64,000 nt of DNA from Dyadobacter koreensis (GCF_900108855.1 NZ_FNXY01000007.1:186001-250000); one strand, 5' to 3'; shown: positions 1-10,192, counted from the stretch's first letter. Program-made: numbers and translations. The notes: generated by a model not told the origin, from the letters alone.

Positions 1-2615
1 CGATTTCCTTTTTTCTTTGTGCGTCGTATCTGACCCTGCTTGCCGGATTTGCAAAAACGCAGCCTATCTCAACAGCGACGGCTCGAAGGTTAATAAAGGA
101 GTTTGAGTTGGTAAAGTCTGATACCATCCGGGTGAACGATCAGTTGGTTTTAGGCAATTATTATCTAAAAAAAACGCTGAATCCCCGAAAAGATCTGGAT
201 AGCGCTTTGCTCCTTGCAACACAGGCATACGCGTTAAGTCTTCGCTTAAAATTTGTCAAAGGGTTGGAGAACGCTTCTGTTTTGAAAGGCAAGATTTATA
301 TAAAACAAAGAAACACTGCCCCTGCGATACGTCTTGCAAATACTTTAAAAGATACCAGTCGCATCAAACTGCTGATTGAGTTGGGAACAAATTACCTGCG
401 GCCAACTTTCACTCAAAAAGCAAAACGTGACAGCGCAATGCTGTTATTTCAGCAAGCTGAACGAATCAGCATGAAAATTGGTGATCAAAAATGGATCGAA
501 GAAAGCCAATCGATGATTGGAACCGCTTATTTATTAGGAAAAGATTGGCAGAACGGAAAGGCTGTTTTTTCGAAAGTAATTGAAGCCAGGCAGAGAGCGG
601 GCGACAAAGCTGGTGAAATAAACGCTCTCTTAAGACTGGCTACGACCACCTTTTGCGATGATTGCCGGGAGAATTTGATAGCTTTGGAAAAAGCACTTTT
701 GCTGGCACGACAAATCGGTAACCCTGCGCAGGAAATGATTATTCTGATGGAAATGGGTTATGAATATTTTCAATTAAACGAAGGAGATACCAGAGAAGTA
801 GAGCAGAAAGCATTGCAAGTGCTGGCCATCCAGAAAAAGTTTGGTTTCAAACCGCTTAATCAGGCCTATCGTGCACTGGCAGAAACTAGCGTTTATAAAA
901 TGCCCGGGGAATATGGCTATCTGTCAAACGCCTATTACCTTCTGTCAGATGTCAGTCAGGCAAAAGGTGATTTAAATCAAAAGCTTTTTTATGTTCTTGA
1001 AGTTGTTAAAAGTATAGAAAACAGCGGATTACATGATGAACTCGACTATACATACTATAAACTTGGAAATGCCTATTATGAGCTGGGCCGATTTGATAAA
1101 AGTATGGAATATCATCAAAAATCGCTGGAGCTCAGTCATAAAAAAGGACAGCTTTTTATCCAGGTTGGGCTGGCAACCAGAATGGCAATGACTTTGCTAA
1201 GGCAGGGAAAAGCATCAGAAGCACTGGCCATGTTACGCAATATTACAGGTAAAAACATGACGTATGCTTATGAAGATAACCTTTTGCTCGCCCAGACTTT
1301 TGGCGCGTGCTACAAAGCCTTAAAACAAAATAAACTTGCAGAGAAATATTATTTGGAAAGTGTGGAATGGAGCAAAGAAACGACATCCTATTTTCAGTAT
1401 ATGGCGTGGCGGAGCATAAGCCAGTTCTATGTTACAAGCGGACAATATAAAAAAGCAGATATCTATTTAAACAGACTTCTTGCGGCACCTTCCACCAAGA
1501 TAATTCCGAGCCATCAGATCGAAGTCCAGTTGATGAGTTTCAAGGTCGACTCTGCACAGGGAAATTATCCTGATGCTATCAGACATTATCAAAAATATCA
1601 GGCGCTTAACGACTCTATTTTCAATGAACGGAAAAGTAAGCAGATAAGCCAATTGAGTATCCAGTACGAAACAGAGAAAAAAGACCAGGATCTCAAACTA
1701 AAACAACAGGCAATTCAGCTTTTGACTGAACAAAGTCAGCTTCAGCAAAACCAGCTGGAACAGGCTGCTACGCTGCGGAACGGCGTGATTGCGGGTGCTA
1801 TTTTGCTAATTCTGCTATTGGTACTCGGATTCAGCAGCTACCGCCTCAAACAGCAGAACAACAGGTTGCTCGAAGCAAAGCAGATAGAAATAAATCGCAA
1901 AAATCATTCACTGGAACTTATTGTCCAGGAAAAGGATCATTTGTTAATTGACAAAGAACAGCTTCTTAAAGACAAAGATCATCTTTTAGAGGAACGGGAA
2001 TGGATGCTGATGGAAATGCACCATCGTGTAAAAAACAATCTACAGATTATTTCCAGCCTGCTGCACTCTCAAGGTTCCTTTTTAAAGGATAAGGTTGCGC
2101 TGAGCGCGATCCGAGAAAGTCAGAACCGGGTGCACGCAATGGCTCTGATCCATCAGAAATTATACCAGACAAACCGTTTGTCAAGCGTTCCAATGGTTAC
2201 TTATGTAAAGGAAATTGTTGATTATTTAATCAATTCTTTTAATATGGCAGAAACTGTTCATAAGGAGATTTCAGTAGCACCGATTGATTTGGATGTAACT
2301 TTCGCCGTTCCGCTGGGACTAATTCTCAATGAAGCGGTAACAAATTCCTTGAAGTATGCATTTCCCGGCGGCCGGACGGGCACGTTACAAATTGAATTTA
2401 TTGAAGAAGGAAACAGAACTTACCGCCTTGTAATCGGGGATAACGGAATTGGATTTCCGGCTGATCTGAATCCTTCTAAAAGCCGAACACTTGGAATGAG
2501 TTTAATTCGCGGCCTGAGTGAACAGATTGACGGCATACTTCACATCAGCCAGCAGAATGGCGTACAAATCAGTTTGACATTTGTGGAAGAAAAAAATGTG
2601 CGGGTACAAGCCTGA
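1..2615 (+). CDS. TPR sensor histidine kinase, 5' end cut by window edge
   Basis: Two-component sensor kinase with an extracytoplasmic TPR sensor. The frame is open from base 3; the translated edge is a hydrophobic signal peptide (LCASYLTLLAGF then a charged stretch), so the true start lies left of the window and the TTG at 108 is not the start. In order: tetratricopeptide-like repeats over about nt 400-1600, a coiled coil, one transmembrane helix (nt about 1780-1850), a second coiled coil, the phospho-acceptor box MHHRVKNNLQ (nt about 2016-2045) typical of HisKA_2 kinases, then a HATPase with N box LNEAVTNSLKYAF and G box DNGIGFP. HisKA_2 kinases usually signal to a separate response regulator; none is adjacent here. 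Input signal unknown. Confidence 0.93.
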   Translation, partial: ISFFLCASYLTLLAGFAKTQPISTATARRLIKEFELVKSDTIRVNDQLVLGNYYLKKTLNPRKDLDSALLLATQAYALSLRLKFVKGLENASVLKGKIYIKQRNTAPAIRLANTLKDTSRIKLLIELGTNYLRPTFTQKAKRDSAMLLFQQAERISMKIGDQKWIEESQSMIGTAYLLGKDWQNGKAVFSKVIEARQRAGDKAGEINALLRLATTTFCDDCRENLIALEKALLLARQIGNPAQEMIILMEMGYEYFQLNEGDTREVEQKALQVLAIQKKFGFKPLNQAYRALAETSVYKMPGEYGYLSNAYYLLSDVSQAKGDLNQKLFYVLEVVKSIENSGLHDELDYTYYKLGNAYYELGRFDKSMEYHQKSLELSHKKGQLFIQVGLATRMAMTLLRQGKASEALAMLRNITGKNMTYAYEDNLLLAQTFGACYKALKQNKLAEKYYLESVEWSKETTSYFQYMAWRSISQFYVTSGQYKKADIYLNRLLAAPSTKIIPSHQIEVQLMSFKVDSAQGNYPDAIRHYQKYQALNDSIFNERKSKQISQLSIQYETEKKDQDLKLKQQAIQLLTEQSQLQQNQLEQAATLRNGVIAGAILLILLLVLGFSSYRLKQQNNRLLEAKQIEINRKNHSLELIVQEKDHLLIDKEQLLKDKDHLLEEREWMLMEMHHRVKNNLQIISSLLHSQGSFLKDKVALSAIRESQNRVHAMALIHQKLYQTNRLSSVPMVTYVKEIVDYLINSFNMAETVHKEISVAPIDLDVTFAVPLGLILNEAVTNSLKYAFPGGRTGTLQIEFIEEGNRTYRLVIGDNGIGFPADLNPSKSRTLGMSLIRGLSEQIDGILHISQQNGVQISLTFVEEKNVRVQA

Positions 2616-2649
2616 AATTTTGAAAAATATATCAGGCTTGTACCCGCAC
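2598..2649 (+). terminator. 18-bp perfect hairpin overlapping the stop codon
   Basis: Arms 2598-2615 and 2632-2649 are perfect inverted repeats with a 16-nt loop. The left arm is the last 18 bases of the kinase gene including its TGA. No long T-run follows, so it is an atypical intrinsic terminator or an RNA-stabilising 3' hairpin. Confidence 0.7.
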
Positions 2650-2922
2650 AGAACCTGACTATACTTTCTCATTTCAGCGATTAGCCCGCTTCGCATTAGA
2701 AAGTCAAGGCGGATCTATTTAAGTTTTAAAGATGGATATTGCCATAATCGTTGCTTATCATTATTTCTGGCCCTCATTGCTGATTTTTCCATAAAACCAA
2801 TCCTCCGGTAACGACCTATTTGTGCCGGAATCGCTTGTTTTAATCATTTTTTCAGCGTTTTGCCTGATACTAAAATAACTAAAAATTTCCTTGCTGTGCT
2901 GTTGCCTTCAGATTTGCTTTCC

Positions 2923-2951
2923 CTTTCGAAGGGTTAGCAAAGGCTACATCT
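2923..2951. other. imperfect hairpin in a 540-bp non-coding gap
   Basis: Arms 2923-2935 and 2939-2951 pair at 11 of 13 positions around a TCG loop, about 240 nt before the receptor start. The gap 2650-3187 otherwise shows no coding signal; it becomes strongly AT-rich near 3060-3180, where the receptor promoter should lie. Confidence 0.3.
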
Positions 2952-3187
2952 TCAAGAGTTATTTTTTCAATTTACGGTTGGGAGCGAAAAAAAGCTAAAC
3001 TATTAACAGCCAATACCTACACTATTCGAAAATGAGATTTGCCATATTAAAACCGGATTAAAAATTGTGTACAGATAAATTAAAATCAACTGTAACTGCC
3101 CAGTATACGTTTTTTTGTATTTATTTTGTAATTAGTCTAAATAATAAAAATTTCGGTACTAAGTTTATGGTTTTATATTTATTCGTA

Positions 3188-5584
3188 ATGAACACTATCA
3201 GCATTGCTAAAATCTCTCTAACTGATTTCTGCTTTAAAGGCAAATCGCCTTCCTTTTTTTTTCTGATATTGTTTTCAATCACAACCTTCATGGCCAGGGC
3301 GCAGTCTGATCAGGCTGGAATTATTAAAGGGATCGTTACCACAATTGACGGAGCACCCGCACAAGGTATAGCTGTGAAACTAAGAAACACCTCAAAGGGT
3401 ACCATAGCAAACACAAGTGGCAGCTTCGAATTTAAAAATCTTCCGATAGGTGATTACGTCGTAGAATTTTCAATGATCGGTTACGAAACATCAACCGCAG
3501 AGGCTTCAATCACGGAGGCGAAACCAATGGCCGATCTTTCCGTTCAACTTGATTTTACTTCCCGAAAACTTGACGAGGTGATTATTAGTAGTGGCGGGAA
3601 CCGGTTTGCAAAAAAAGAAAGTGACGATGTTTCCAAAATGGCGATATCAAATATGGAAAACCCGCAGGTTTACAGTGTAGTTAGCAAGGAGCTTATGAAA
3701 GAACAGATCGTCACAGATTATAACAGCGCTTTCAAAAACGTTCCCGGCGCAGGAATTGCTGAAATTCGTAACCAGGGAAGAACTACCTCCATATCCAGAG
3801 GTTTTGCGACGCCTCAACTTGTTCGTAATGGCGTAGGAAGTTTTACCTATTCTTCAATTGACCCGGCGAACCTCGAACGTATAGAGGTTATCAAGGGTCC
3901 TTCCGCAACTTTATTTGGAAGCACACTATCTTCTTTTGGGGGATTGTTCAATAGGGTTACTAAAAAGCCATTTGACACTTTCAGGGGAGAAGTTTCATTC
4001 TCTGCCGGTAGCTGGGACCTCAACCGACTCACACTTGATATCAACACCCCGCTCAACGAAGACAAATCTGCTTTACTGCGCGTCAATACCGCCATGCATA
4101 GCGAAAGAAGTTTTCAGGATGCAGGCTTTGCACGTAATTTTCTTATAGCGCCTAGTTTTTCTTATATCGTAAATGATCGCCTTACTTTGCTGTTGGATGT
4201 GGAATTCAGCGGATATAAGTCGACGTCTCCAATGCGTGTCACACCATCAACGAGGGGAAAAGCCAGAAGTGTTACTGAACTTGGAATACCGTATAAATTG
4301 TCTTTTGCCAATAATACCATTAATTACTCGGGCCAGCAGTATAATATTTTCGCCCAGATCAAGTACAAATTATCACCCCAATGGACCTCGCAAACGGTCG
4401 TGTCAAGAACAAGATCTTCTGCTGACGGAAATGTAGTTGGTCTGACCATCCTTACCGATTCAACGTTACGCCAGACTGTTACCAATCAGGATTATCCTTA
4501 CTACGGCACCAATTTCCAGCAAAACTTCATCGGAGATTTTCATGTGGGCCCGCTGAGAAACCGTATTGTAGCCGGAATCGATGTTTACAGTCTACGCGCT
4601 AGCAGAAACGATGCTTCGGTAAACATGCCCGCAATCAATTTTAAGAAACCAGGAAGTGCATACAATAATTTTAACTTATCGAAGGTCACGCCATTGCTAA
4701 ATGCAGCTACTTTCACCAATTTTGTTTCCATCAACGAACGAACGTATAGTGCATATGCGTCAGACGTATTGAATATTACTGATCGGCTATTGGCAATGGC
4801 CAGTCTTCGCGTTGACCGTTATTCGAATCTTGGAAGTTATTATCCTGCCACGGATTCCACCGGCGGAGATTTTAAACAAACAGCATTGTCGCCAAAGTTT
4901 GGAGTTGTCTATCAGATCGTTAAAGATAAAATATCCATTTTCGGTAATTACATGAATGGATTCAGCAACGTTAGCGGATCTGACTTTTTTGGCAATACAT
5001 TTAAACCAAACCAGGCGAACCAGATTGAAGGTGGGGTAAAACTGGATTATCGTTTCATCACGGCAACGTTCAGCTACTATGATATCTCGGTTACCAACGT
5101 TACCCGCGACGACCCCGAGCATGCGAACTTTTCGATTCAGGACGGAACTCAGCTAAGTAAGGGTTTTGAAGCTGAATTAATTGCTAATCCTGTATCAGGT
5201 CTGAATATTGTGGCTGGTTTTACCTACAACGATAGCAAGTATACCAAGAGTAACGAAAATATTCAGGGATATCGCCCTACAACCGCAGGCCCTCCCCGCA
5301 TGGCTAACTTGTGGATCAGTTACCGACTCGTAAAAGGAGCCGTAAAGGGGCTGGGCTTCGGCTTTGGCGGAATCTACGGCAGCGAGTCATACCAGAGCAA
5401 TACCAAGGCATTTACTTTCACTATTCCATCCTACACAGTATTGGATGCGTCTGTATTTTATGATAAAACCAGATTCAGAATTGGATTAAAAGCTGATAAC
5501 CTCACCAGTGAAAAATACTGGTCCTACCGTCTGGCGGCTCAAAACCCTTTAAGAGTTACGGGTAATATTACTTTTAAGTTTTAA
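3188..5584 (+). CDS. TonB-dependent siderophore receptor
   Basis: Outer-membrane receptor that imports a ferric siderophore using TonB energy. From the ATG at 3188 (798 aa) it has a signal peptide ending near residue 39 (TTFMARAQ), a carboxypeptidase-regulatory-like beta domain (about 45-125, with GSFEFKNLPIGDY), a plug domain with the family stretches LERIEVIKGPSATLFG and GGLFNRVTKKPF, and a C-terminal beta barrel ending in aromatic residue F. The longer frame to 3065 begins with TTG; an ATG at 3167 is an alternative start. The next gene, 12 nt downstream, is a PepSY membrane protein of the kind that accompanies siderophore receptors, which supports iron as the cargo. The ligand cannot be told from sequence. 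Confidence 0.92.
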   Translation: MNTISIAKISLTDFCFKGKSPSFFFLILFSITTFMARAQSDQAGIIKGIVTTIDGAPAQGIAVKLRNTSKGTIANTSGSFEFKNLPIGDYVVEFSMIGYETSTAEASITEAKPMADLSVQLDFTSRKLDEVIISSGGNRFAKKESDDVSKMAISNMENPQVYSVVSKELMKEQIVTDYNSAFKNVPGAGIAEIRNQGRTTSISRGFATPQLVRNGVGSFTYSSIDPANLERIEVIKGPSATLFGSTLSSFGGLFNRVTKKPFDTFRGEVSFSAGSWDLNRLTLDINTPLNEDKSALLRVNTAMHSERSFQDAGFARNFLIAPSFSYIVNDRLTLLLDVEFSGYKSTSPMRVTPSTRGKARSVTELGIPYKLSFANNTINYSGQQYNIFAQIKYKLSPQWTSQTVVSRTRSSADGNVVGLTILTDSTLRQTVTNQDYPYYGTNFQQNFIGDFHVGPLRNRIVAGIDVYSLRASRNDASVNMPAINFKKPGSAYNNFNLSKVTPLLNAATFTNFVSINERTYSAYASDVLNITDRLLAMASLRVDRYSNLGSYYPATDSTGGDFKQTALSPKFGVVYQIVKDKISIFGNYMNGFSNVSGSDFFGNTFKPNQANQIEGGVKLDYRFITATFSYYDISVTNVTRDDPEHANFSIQDGTQLSKGFEAELIANPVSGLNIVAGFTYNDSKYTKSNENIQGYRPTTAGPPRMANLWISYRLVKGAVKGLGFGFGGIYGSESYQSNTKAFTFTIPSYTVLDASVFYDKTRFRIGLKADNLTSEKYWSYRLAAQNPLRVTGNITFKF

Positions 5585-5596
5585 TAAAAAGGGTCT

Positions 5597-6736
5597 GTGA
5601 CTATAAAGAAAGCAATTGCACAAATACACCTCTGGCTTGGACTTGCGTCCGGGCTCGTCGTGTTTGTAATCGGCCTGAGCGGAGCGACGTATGCGTTCGT
5701 GGATGAACTCAGGCCGATAATTTACCGCGACAGGCTTTTCATAAAGCCTGAACAAACGGCTGTCTTGCCGCTTGATACCTTACTTTCCGTTGCAAAAAAG
5801 GCACTGAATAACCGGCCAATTGCCAGAGCAGAAATAAGTTCGCAAACTGATCACACCTACATGTTCCGATCCCAAAAACTTGATCCGAACGGACTCACCT
5901 ACTGGGATTATTACCAATATTATTACCGGGTTTATATCAATCCTTACAACGGAAAAGTTGTTAAAATCGAAAATACAAAATATGAGTTTTTCCAACTTGT
6001 GCTAGGTTTGCATATGCGGATGATGTTTGGTGAAAAGATCGGGCATTATGTCGTTGGCGGATCGGTGTTGATGTTTGTCGTCCTCTTAATCTCCGGCCTG
6101 ACGCTCTGGTGGCCAAAGAAATGGACGAAAGCTGGCCGCGACAAAAGTTTCAAAGTCAAGTGGGGAGCCAGTTTTAAACGTGTCAATTATGATCTTCACA
6201 ATGTTTTTGGATTTTATGCCTGCTTGATTTTGTTGATTACGTCGATAACCGGGCTGATCTGGATTTTTGACTGGGTAGAAAATTCTGCAAGATTCGTAGC
6301 TAACGGCGCGACAGTCGTCGCTAAAACAAAACTTCCAACGTCGGATTCTACGTTTTCTTCCCATAAATTGGGCATTGACCAGGCCTTGCTCACAGCGCGC
6401 AAAAGGAACCCCGGAGCACGCTCGTATCTACTGATCTTTCCCACTAAATCAAACGGAACAATCAACATTTCGTCTTATATGAAAACCTGGAATCGCTACA
6501 ACCGTTCGCAGGAAAACTATGACCAATTTTCCGGAAAATTATTGCGATCTGCTTCCTTTTCCGAACTCAATTCCGGGGACCAGCTTTACCAGCTAAATTT
6601 TGATTTGCATACGGGAGCCGTGCTTGGGCTTCCTGGGAAAATACTGACATTTTTCGCAGGGTTGATTGCAGCTGGTTTGCCAATTACGGGGTTTATTATT
6701 TGGCGCGGACGAGCAAAAAAGAAAGTGAAGATTTAA
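5597..6736 (+). CDS. PepSY-associated TM protein (putative ferric-siderophore reductase)
   Basis: Inner-membrane protein of the PepSY_TM family, 379 aa, thought to reduce or release iron from siderophores after uptake. It starts at GTG 5597, preceded by AAAAAGGG. It has a first helix at about residues 17-40 (HLWLGLASGLVVFVIGLSGA), a large external PepSY region, two central helices at about 145-170 and 195-220, and a last helix near 345-368 followed by a basic tail (RGRAKKKVKI). Conserved histidines occur in IHLWLG, LHMRMMFGEKIGHYVVGG and DLHNVFGF, as expected for haem ligands in the family. It is co-transcribed with the receptor (12-nt gap). The reductase role is a family inference. Confidence 0.85.
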   Translation: MTIKKAIAQIHLWLGLASGLVVFVIGLSGATYAFVDELRPIIYRDRLFIKPEQTAVLPLDTLLSVAKKALNNRPIARAEISSQTDHTYMFRSQKLDPNGLTYWDYYQYYYRVYINPYNGKVVKIENTKYEFFQLVLGLHMRMMFGEKIGHYVVGGSVLMFVVLLISGLTLWWPKKWTKAGRDKSFKVKWGASFKRVNYDLHNVFGFYACLILLITSITGLIWIFDWVENSARFVANGATVVAKTKLPTSDSTFSSHKLGIDQALLTARKRNPGARSYLLIFPTKSNGTINISSYMKTWNRYNRSQENYDQFSGKLLRSASFSELNSGDQLYQLNFDLHTGAVLGLPGKILTFFAGLIAAGLPITGFIIWRGRAKKKVKI

Positions 6737-6755
6737 GACTAAAGAGTATTTAGTC
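6737..6755 (+). terminator. short hairpin after PepSY gene
   Basis: GACTAAA / TTTAGTC with a 5-nt loop starts immediately after the TAA and is followed by GATTTTG. The stem is weak (7 bp, AT-rich). Confidence 0.35.
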
Positions 6756-6878
6756 GATTTTGTGAGAAGTCAAAACTCTTACATTTCTATGGAATTAAAT
6801 ACAGATTCCTGACAACTGGCTGTTAAAAAAATTTAGAATTGCGACGTCAGTTTTGCTAATTGAATGGTCAAATTCCAA

Positions 6879-7796
6879 TCATTTAAACGACTGCCGAAAT
6901 TCCAAAGGCGACTGTTCCGTTTTATTCTTAAACAATTTGCTGAAGGACTGTGAATGCTCAAATCCAAGAGCGAAAGCAATCTCGCTAACTGACAAATCCG
7001 TACCGGCCAGTTTTTGTTTTGCAATTTCTATAAGCTTGCCGTGCAAGTGTTGTTGTGTATTTTGCCCGGTCAATACTTTCAGAAGGCTGCTCAGGTAATT
7101 CGGTGAAATATTTAATTCCCCAGCGACCTGTGCAACCGTTGGCAGCCCCTTTTCTGTTAGAGCGGAACTGTTGAAATAAGAGTCTAAAACTTTTTCCAGG
7201 CGTTCGAGAATTTCATGATTTGCGATCTTTCGTGTAATAAACTGCCGCTGATAAAACCGGTCCGCGTAAGTCAGCAATAACTCCAATTGGGCAATAATGA
7301 CCTTCTGACTGAACTGATCGATATTGGAATGGTACTCCTGCTTCATATTTTGTACGATCCCATTCATCATCGTTTCTTCTTTTTCTGAAAGAAATAGCGC
7401 TTCATTTGCAGCGTAACTAAAATATTCATACTGCCGGATGGTTTTGGCCAGCGACGTATTCCAGAGAAAATCGGGATGAATCAACAACATCCATCCCGAT
7501 TGTTTTATCTGTGCGTGTTTGTCAAAAATAAGCTTGAAGGGCTGTCCTGGAGCCATAAAAAACATAACGCCCTCGTCAAAGTCATACGCATTCTGACCAT
7601 ATTTGAGTTTATAGTTCAGGTTTCTTTTCAGAGCAATGGAATAAAAATCCTTGATCAGATGAAGCTCTTCTACGCGGAGATCATTCATCAGTTCGACGTT
7701 AATTATGCTGATCAAAGGATGCTCCGGTCTTGGCAACTCCCTGAATTCATGAAATTCGGTGATCGTTTTGAACCGGCGAGGGTGGATGTTCGACAT
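6879..7796 (-). CDS. AraC family transcriptional regulator
   Basis: DNA-binding regulator, 305 aa from the ATG at 7796 (the frame to 7811 begins at TTG). The N-terminal half is a cupin-like sensing region (HPLISIINVELM, KYGQNAYDFDEGVMFF). The C-terminal about 100 residues hold the two helix-turn-helix units of the AraC family (VAGELNISPNYLSSLLK and ISEIAFALGFEHSQSFSKLF, the second read as VSEIAF in this protein). It converges on the siderophore operon and is divergent from nothing; the SDR gene lies 43 nt upstream on the same strand, so it may be the second gene of that unit. It is clearly paralogous to the regulator at 20893-21807, with the same N-terminal pattern. Effector unknown. Confidence 0.9.
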   Translation of the reverse strand: MSNIHPRRFKTITEFHEFRELPRPEHPLISIINVELMNDLRVEELHLIKDFYSIALKRNLNYKLKYGQNAYDFDEGVMFFMAPGQPFKLIFDKHAQIKQSGWMLLIHPDFLWNTSLAKTIRQYEYFSYAANEALFLSEKEETMMNGIVQNMKQEYHSNIDQFSQKVIIAQLELLLTYADRFYQRQFITRKIANHEILERLEKVLDSYFNSSALTEKGLPTVAQVAGELNISPNYLSSLLKVLTGQNTQQHLHGKLIEIAKQKLAGTDLSVSEIAFALGFEHSQSFSKLFKNKTEQSPLEFRQSFK

Positions 7797-7839
7797 AGTA
7801 CAATATATCAATTATTTCTGTGGGATCATAAAATCATTT

Positions 7840-8736
7840 CTATTTGAAATACCCCCCGAGCTCTATGTCTTCAATCAAACCGGCATGCACAGGATTCCAT
7901 CCCAGCATTTCTTTTGTCCTTCGAGACGAAGCAGCACAATCCATGCCGGCGAAATGATTAAACCAGGTAAAATGTTCTGCTGTCTGTTCCGATGATTTAC
8001 TTTCGGCGGGAATATTCGCCCCCTTTCCAACTGCTCTGGCAATATCCTGAAAAAGGATTCCTTCCTCTGCAACGGCATGATACCGTACACCACAAACAGA
8101 AACTTTTTCCAGCGCTAATCGGTACAAGGTTGCAGCATCAAGGCGATGTACGGCCGGCCAGCGGTTTTCTCCCCGTTCTTTGTACACGGAGACGCCCTTT
8201 TCTCTTGAAATTCCAATAATTATCGGCAGGAAACCGTGATCACCTTCACCATGTACTGTCGGCGGAAGGCGTAAAACAGACACGCGTACACCCAGCGCTG
8301 CAACGGCATCCGCGGCTTTTTCAGAAACGATTCTTGGATTTGGGTTTAAATCGGATGGCATATCCTGCTCAGTTGCCAATCTGCCTGGCGTCGTGAGTAA
8401 ACCAATACCGGAAGTGACAATAAACGGACGGTCAGACCCAACCAGCTCAGAACCTATTGCTTCGATAACTTTTCCGTCAAGTTCACACATTTCCTTGAAA
8501 CGCGTAAAATCGTGAATAAAACCCGTATGGATCACGCCTTCGCAGGATGCTGCACCGTTTTTCAAACTTTCCAGATCCCGCAGATCTCCCCGGTATACCT
8601 CAGCACCGGCAGCAATAAGTGATCCTGCTCCGTCATCAGAACGTGCAAGACCAAGAACCTGATGACCATTACGGATCAACTCCTGAACGACTGCGGAGCC
8701 GACAAAACCAGTCGCCCCTGTTACAAAAACTCGCAT
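7840..8736 (-). CDS. NAD-dependent epimerase/dehydratase family (extended/atypical SDR)
   Basis: Soluble Rossmann-fold oxidoreductase, 298 aa. The N-terminal TGATGFVGSAVV is the nucleotide-binding GxxGxxG turn, followed by a second strand ending in LARSDD, which favours NADP(H). The usual YxxxK active site is replaced by a region reading NPRIVSEKAADA, as in the atypical SDR subgroup, so the reaction cannot be assigned. The start ATG is at 8736. An AraC gene follows 43 nt downstream on the same strand, which often means that the regulator controls the reductase. Confidence 0.88.
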   Translation of the reverse strand: MRVFVTGATGFVGSAVVQELIRNGHQVLGLARSDDGAGSLIAAGAEVYRGDLRDLESLKNGAASCEGVIHTGFIHDFTRFKEMCELDGKVIEAIGSELVGSDRPFIVTSGIGLLTTPGRLATEQDMPSDLNPNPRIVSEKAADAVAALGVRVSVLRLPPTVHGEGDHGFLPIIIGISREKGVSVYKERGENRWPAVHRLDAATLYRLALEKVSVCGVRYHAVAEEGILFQDIARAVGKGANIPAESKSSEQTAEHFTWFNHFAGMDCAASSRRTKEMLGWNPVHAGLIEDIELGGYFK

Positions 8737-8893
8737 ATGACTAAAAATTTACTTTTTGTTTATGCAAAAGTCCTGAACTGTAAACAGAGTTAGGTAGTCA
8801 AATCCATCGTTGCTGTAGTCAAATCCAATATTTTTTCACGCGTAAAAAAATTTAAAGCGCAACAACAGATCCCTGAATGTGAGTAATCGCTTT

Positions 8894-9886
8894 TCACTGC
8901 TGGGAAGGGATCCAGTCTGAGAAGATATTTTGGAGCGTATATTTTTCACGTTCTTTTTTTGAAAGTTGGTTAGACCATGCAACGCGATTTTTCGGATTTG
9001 CGCCATCGCCAGAGCTATTGAATTCTGCATAAAATGCTGTTTTTTCTTTTTCAGGGAACATATTATCGCCCTTCCAGGGATCCCAGCCCTGACTCACAAT
9101 ATGTTTACCCATTTCTGTATCAATAAAAACAGTCTTACAGTAAGGTCGCCAGGGCCTTCCGAGATAAACTTTGTTTGCCTCATCAGAAGCGGTCAGCTTG
9201 CAGTTTAGAAAGACATAACCAAAAGCCTGATTTTTCGTTGTGGAAGCAGCGGTAATGTAGGAATCTGCCAGACTTTTGATCACGCAGTTTTGAAAAACTA
9301 CCGTCGCTTCTCCAAAAATAAAATCCGTTGTTCCTGCAATGAAACAATCCCTGAAATAATTTCGCCCATCTTTCGAGGTATACAGTGTATCCTGATTTCC
9401 TAAAATATCACAATTATGAACATCAATCCTGTCGGCTTCGGTAGCCAGCGCAACAGCCTGCCCAACCCGACCAGCTGTGTTTTCTATTGTCAGATTTTTG
9501 AGGCTGCAATCGTTCGCCTGGATTAACAGCGTGTAAGAGGTATAGGTACTAAACTTGCCATTTTGTGTAAAATCTTTGCCCGGAAAATCTTTACCCGAAA
9601 AATCACCATTGGTGATTACGGTTTCTTCTTTACTCTCTCCGATTAATGAAATGTTCTTTTTCCATGCCGGAATAACAAGTTTCTCTTTGTAAATTCCCTT
9701 TTTGACTAAAATAACTGCCCTGCGCTCGGAGTGATCTCTCACAGCATTTACAGCTTCCTGTATAGTCTTATAATTTCCGCTGCCATCTTGCGCAACGGTA
9801 AACTTTTGCTCAATCACTTGCACCTGAGCGTGAGTGATAGTACAACATAGTAATGCAAAAAACAGAATTCCGGCTTTCTTGAACAT
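8894..9886 (-). CDS. pectinesterase (carbohydrate esterase family 8)
   Basis: Secreted enzyme that demethylates pectin (methylester hydrolysis of homogalacturonan). 330 aa, with a signal peptide (residues 1-20, LLCCTITHA) and a right-handed beta-helix. All CE8 motifs are visible: GQAVAL (142-147), QDTLY (165-169, catalytic Asp), DFIFG (188-192, nucleophile Asp) and LGRPWRPY (242-249, Arg). It stands alone, without SusC/D or polygalacturonase genes beside it. Upstream 9887-10192 is the promoter region. Confidence 0.95.
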   Translation of the reverse strand: MFKKAGILFFALLCCTITHAQVQVIEQKFTVAQDGSGNYKTIQEAVNAVRDHSERRAVILVKKGIYKEKLVIPAWKKNISLIGESKEETVITNGDFSGKDFPGKDFTQNGKFSTYTSYTLLIQANDCSLKNLTIENTAGRVGQAVALATEADRIDVHNCDILGNQDTLYTSKDGRNYFRDCFIAGTTDFIFGEATVVFQNCVIKSLADSYITAASTTKNQAFGYVFLNCKLTASDEANKVYLGRPWRPYCKTVFIDTEMGKHIVSQGWDPWKGDNMFPEKEKTAFYAEFNSSGDGANPKNRVAWSNQLSKKEREKYTLQNIFSDWIPSQQ

Positions 9887-10094
9887 GATATAACTCGTTG
9901 CTTTTATTAATATTACAGACCTAAGAATGAATAGAAATTTTAATTTCGAACAGGGATTTTTTTACTTTAATATTGAAAATTTAATTTCAACGCATATTGT
10001 TAAGTTTTTTCATCCAGTTAGACAGACTATTAGTATAGTCGAATAAGCATCCTGGTAACCGCAAAAAAAAGTTAAAATAGCTATATAACACAAA

Positions 10095-10132
10095 GCAATA
10101 TCAGCCCAGATCAAGTCAGGAGCTGATATTGC
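10095..10132 (-). terminator. hairpin downstream of the nitronate monooxygenase operon
   Basis: Arms GCAATATCAGC (10095-10105) and GCTGATATTGC (10122-10132) are perfect, with a 16-nt loop; on the minus strand TTTGTG follows. It sits about 60 nt past the end of the operon. The rest of the 306-bp gap 9887-10192 is AT-rich and shows no gene. Confidence 0.6.
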
Positions 10133-10192
10133 CTTGAAAATCAATTATAGATTAGAAGAGAGTCAGGCGCGAAATCGTCAACACAAATAATC

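Noticed and set aside
3065..3187. N-terminal extension of the TonB receptor
   Set aside because: Begins with TTG and would put 41 residues before a good signal peptide; ATG 3188 preferred.
8879..8897. GTGA ... TCAC near the end of the pectinesterase gene
   Set aside because: Spacer is 11 nt, not 6, and it overlaps the end of a coding region with no downstream start nearby.
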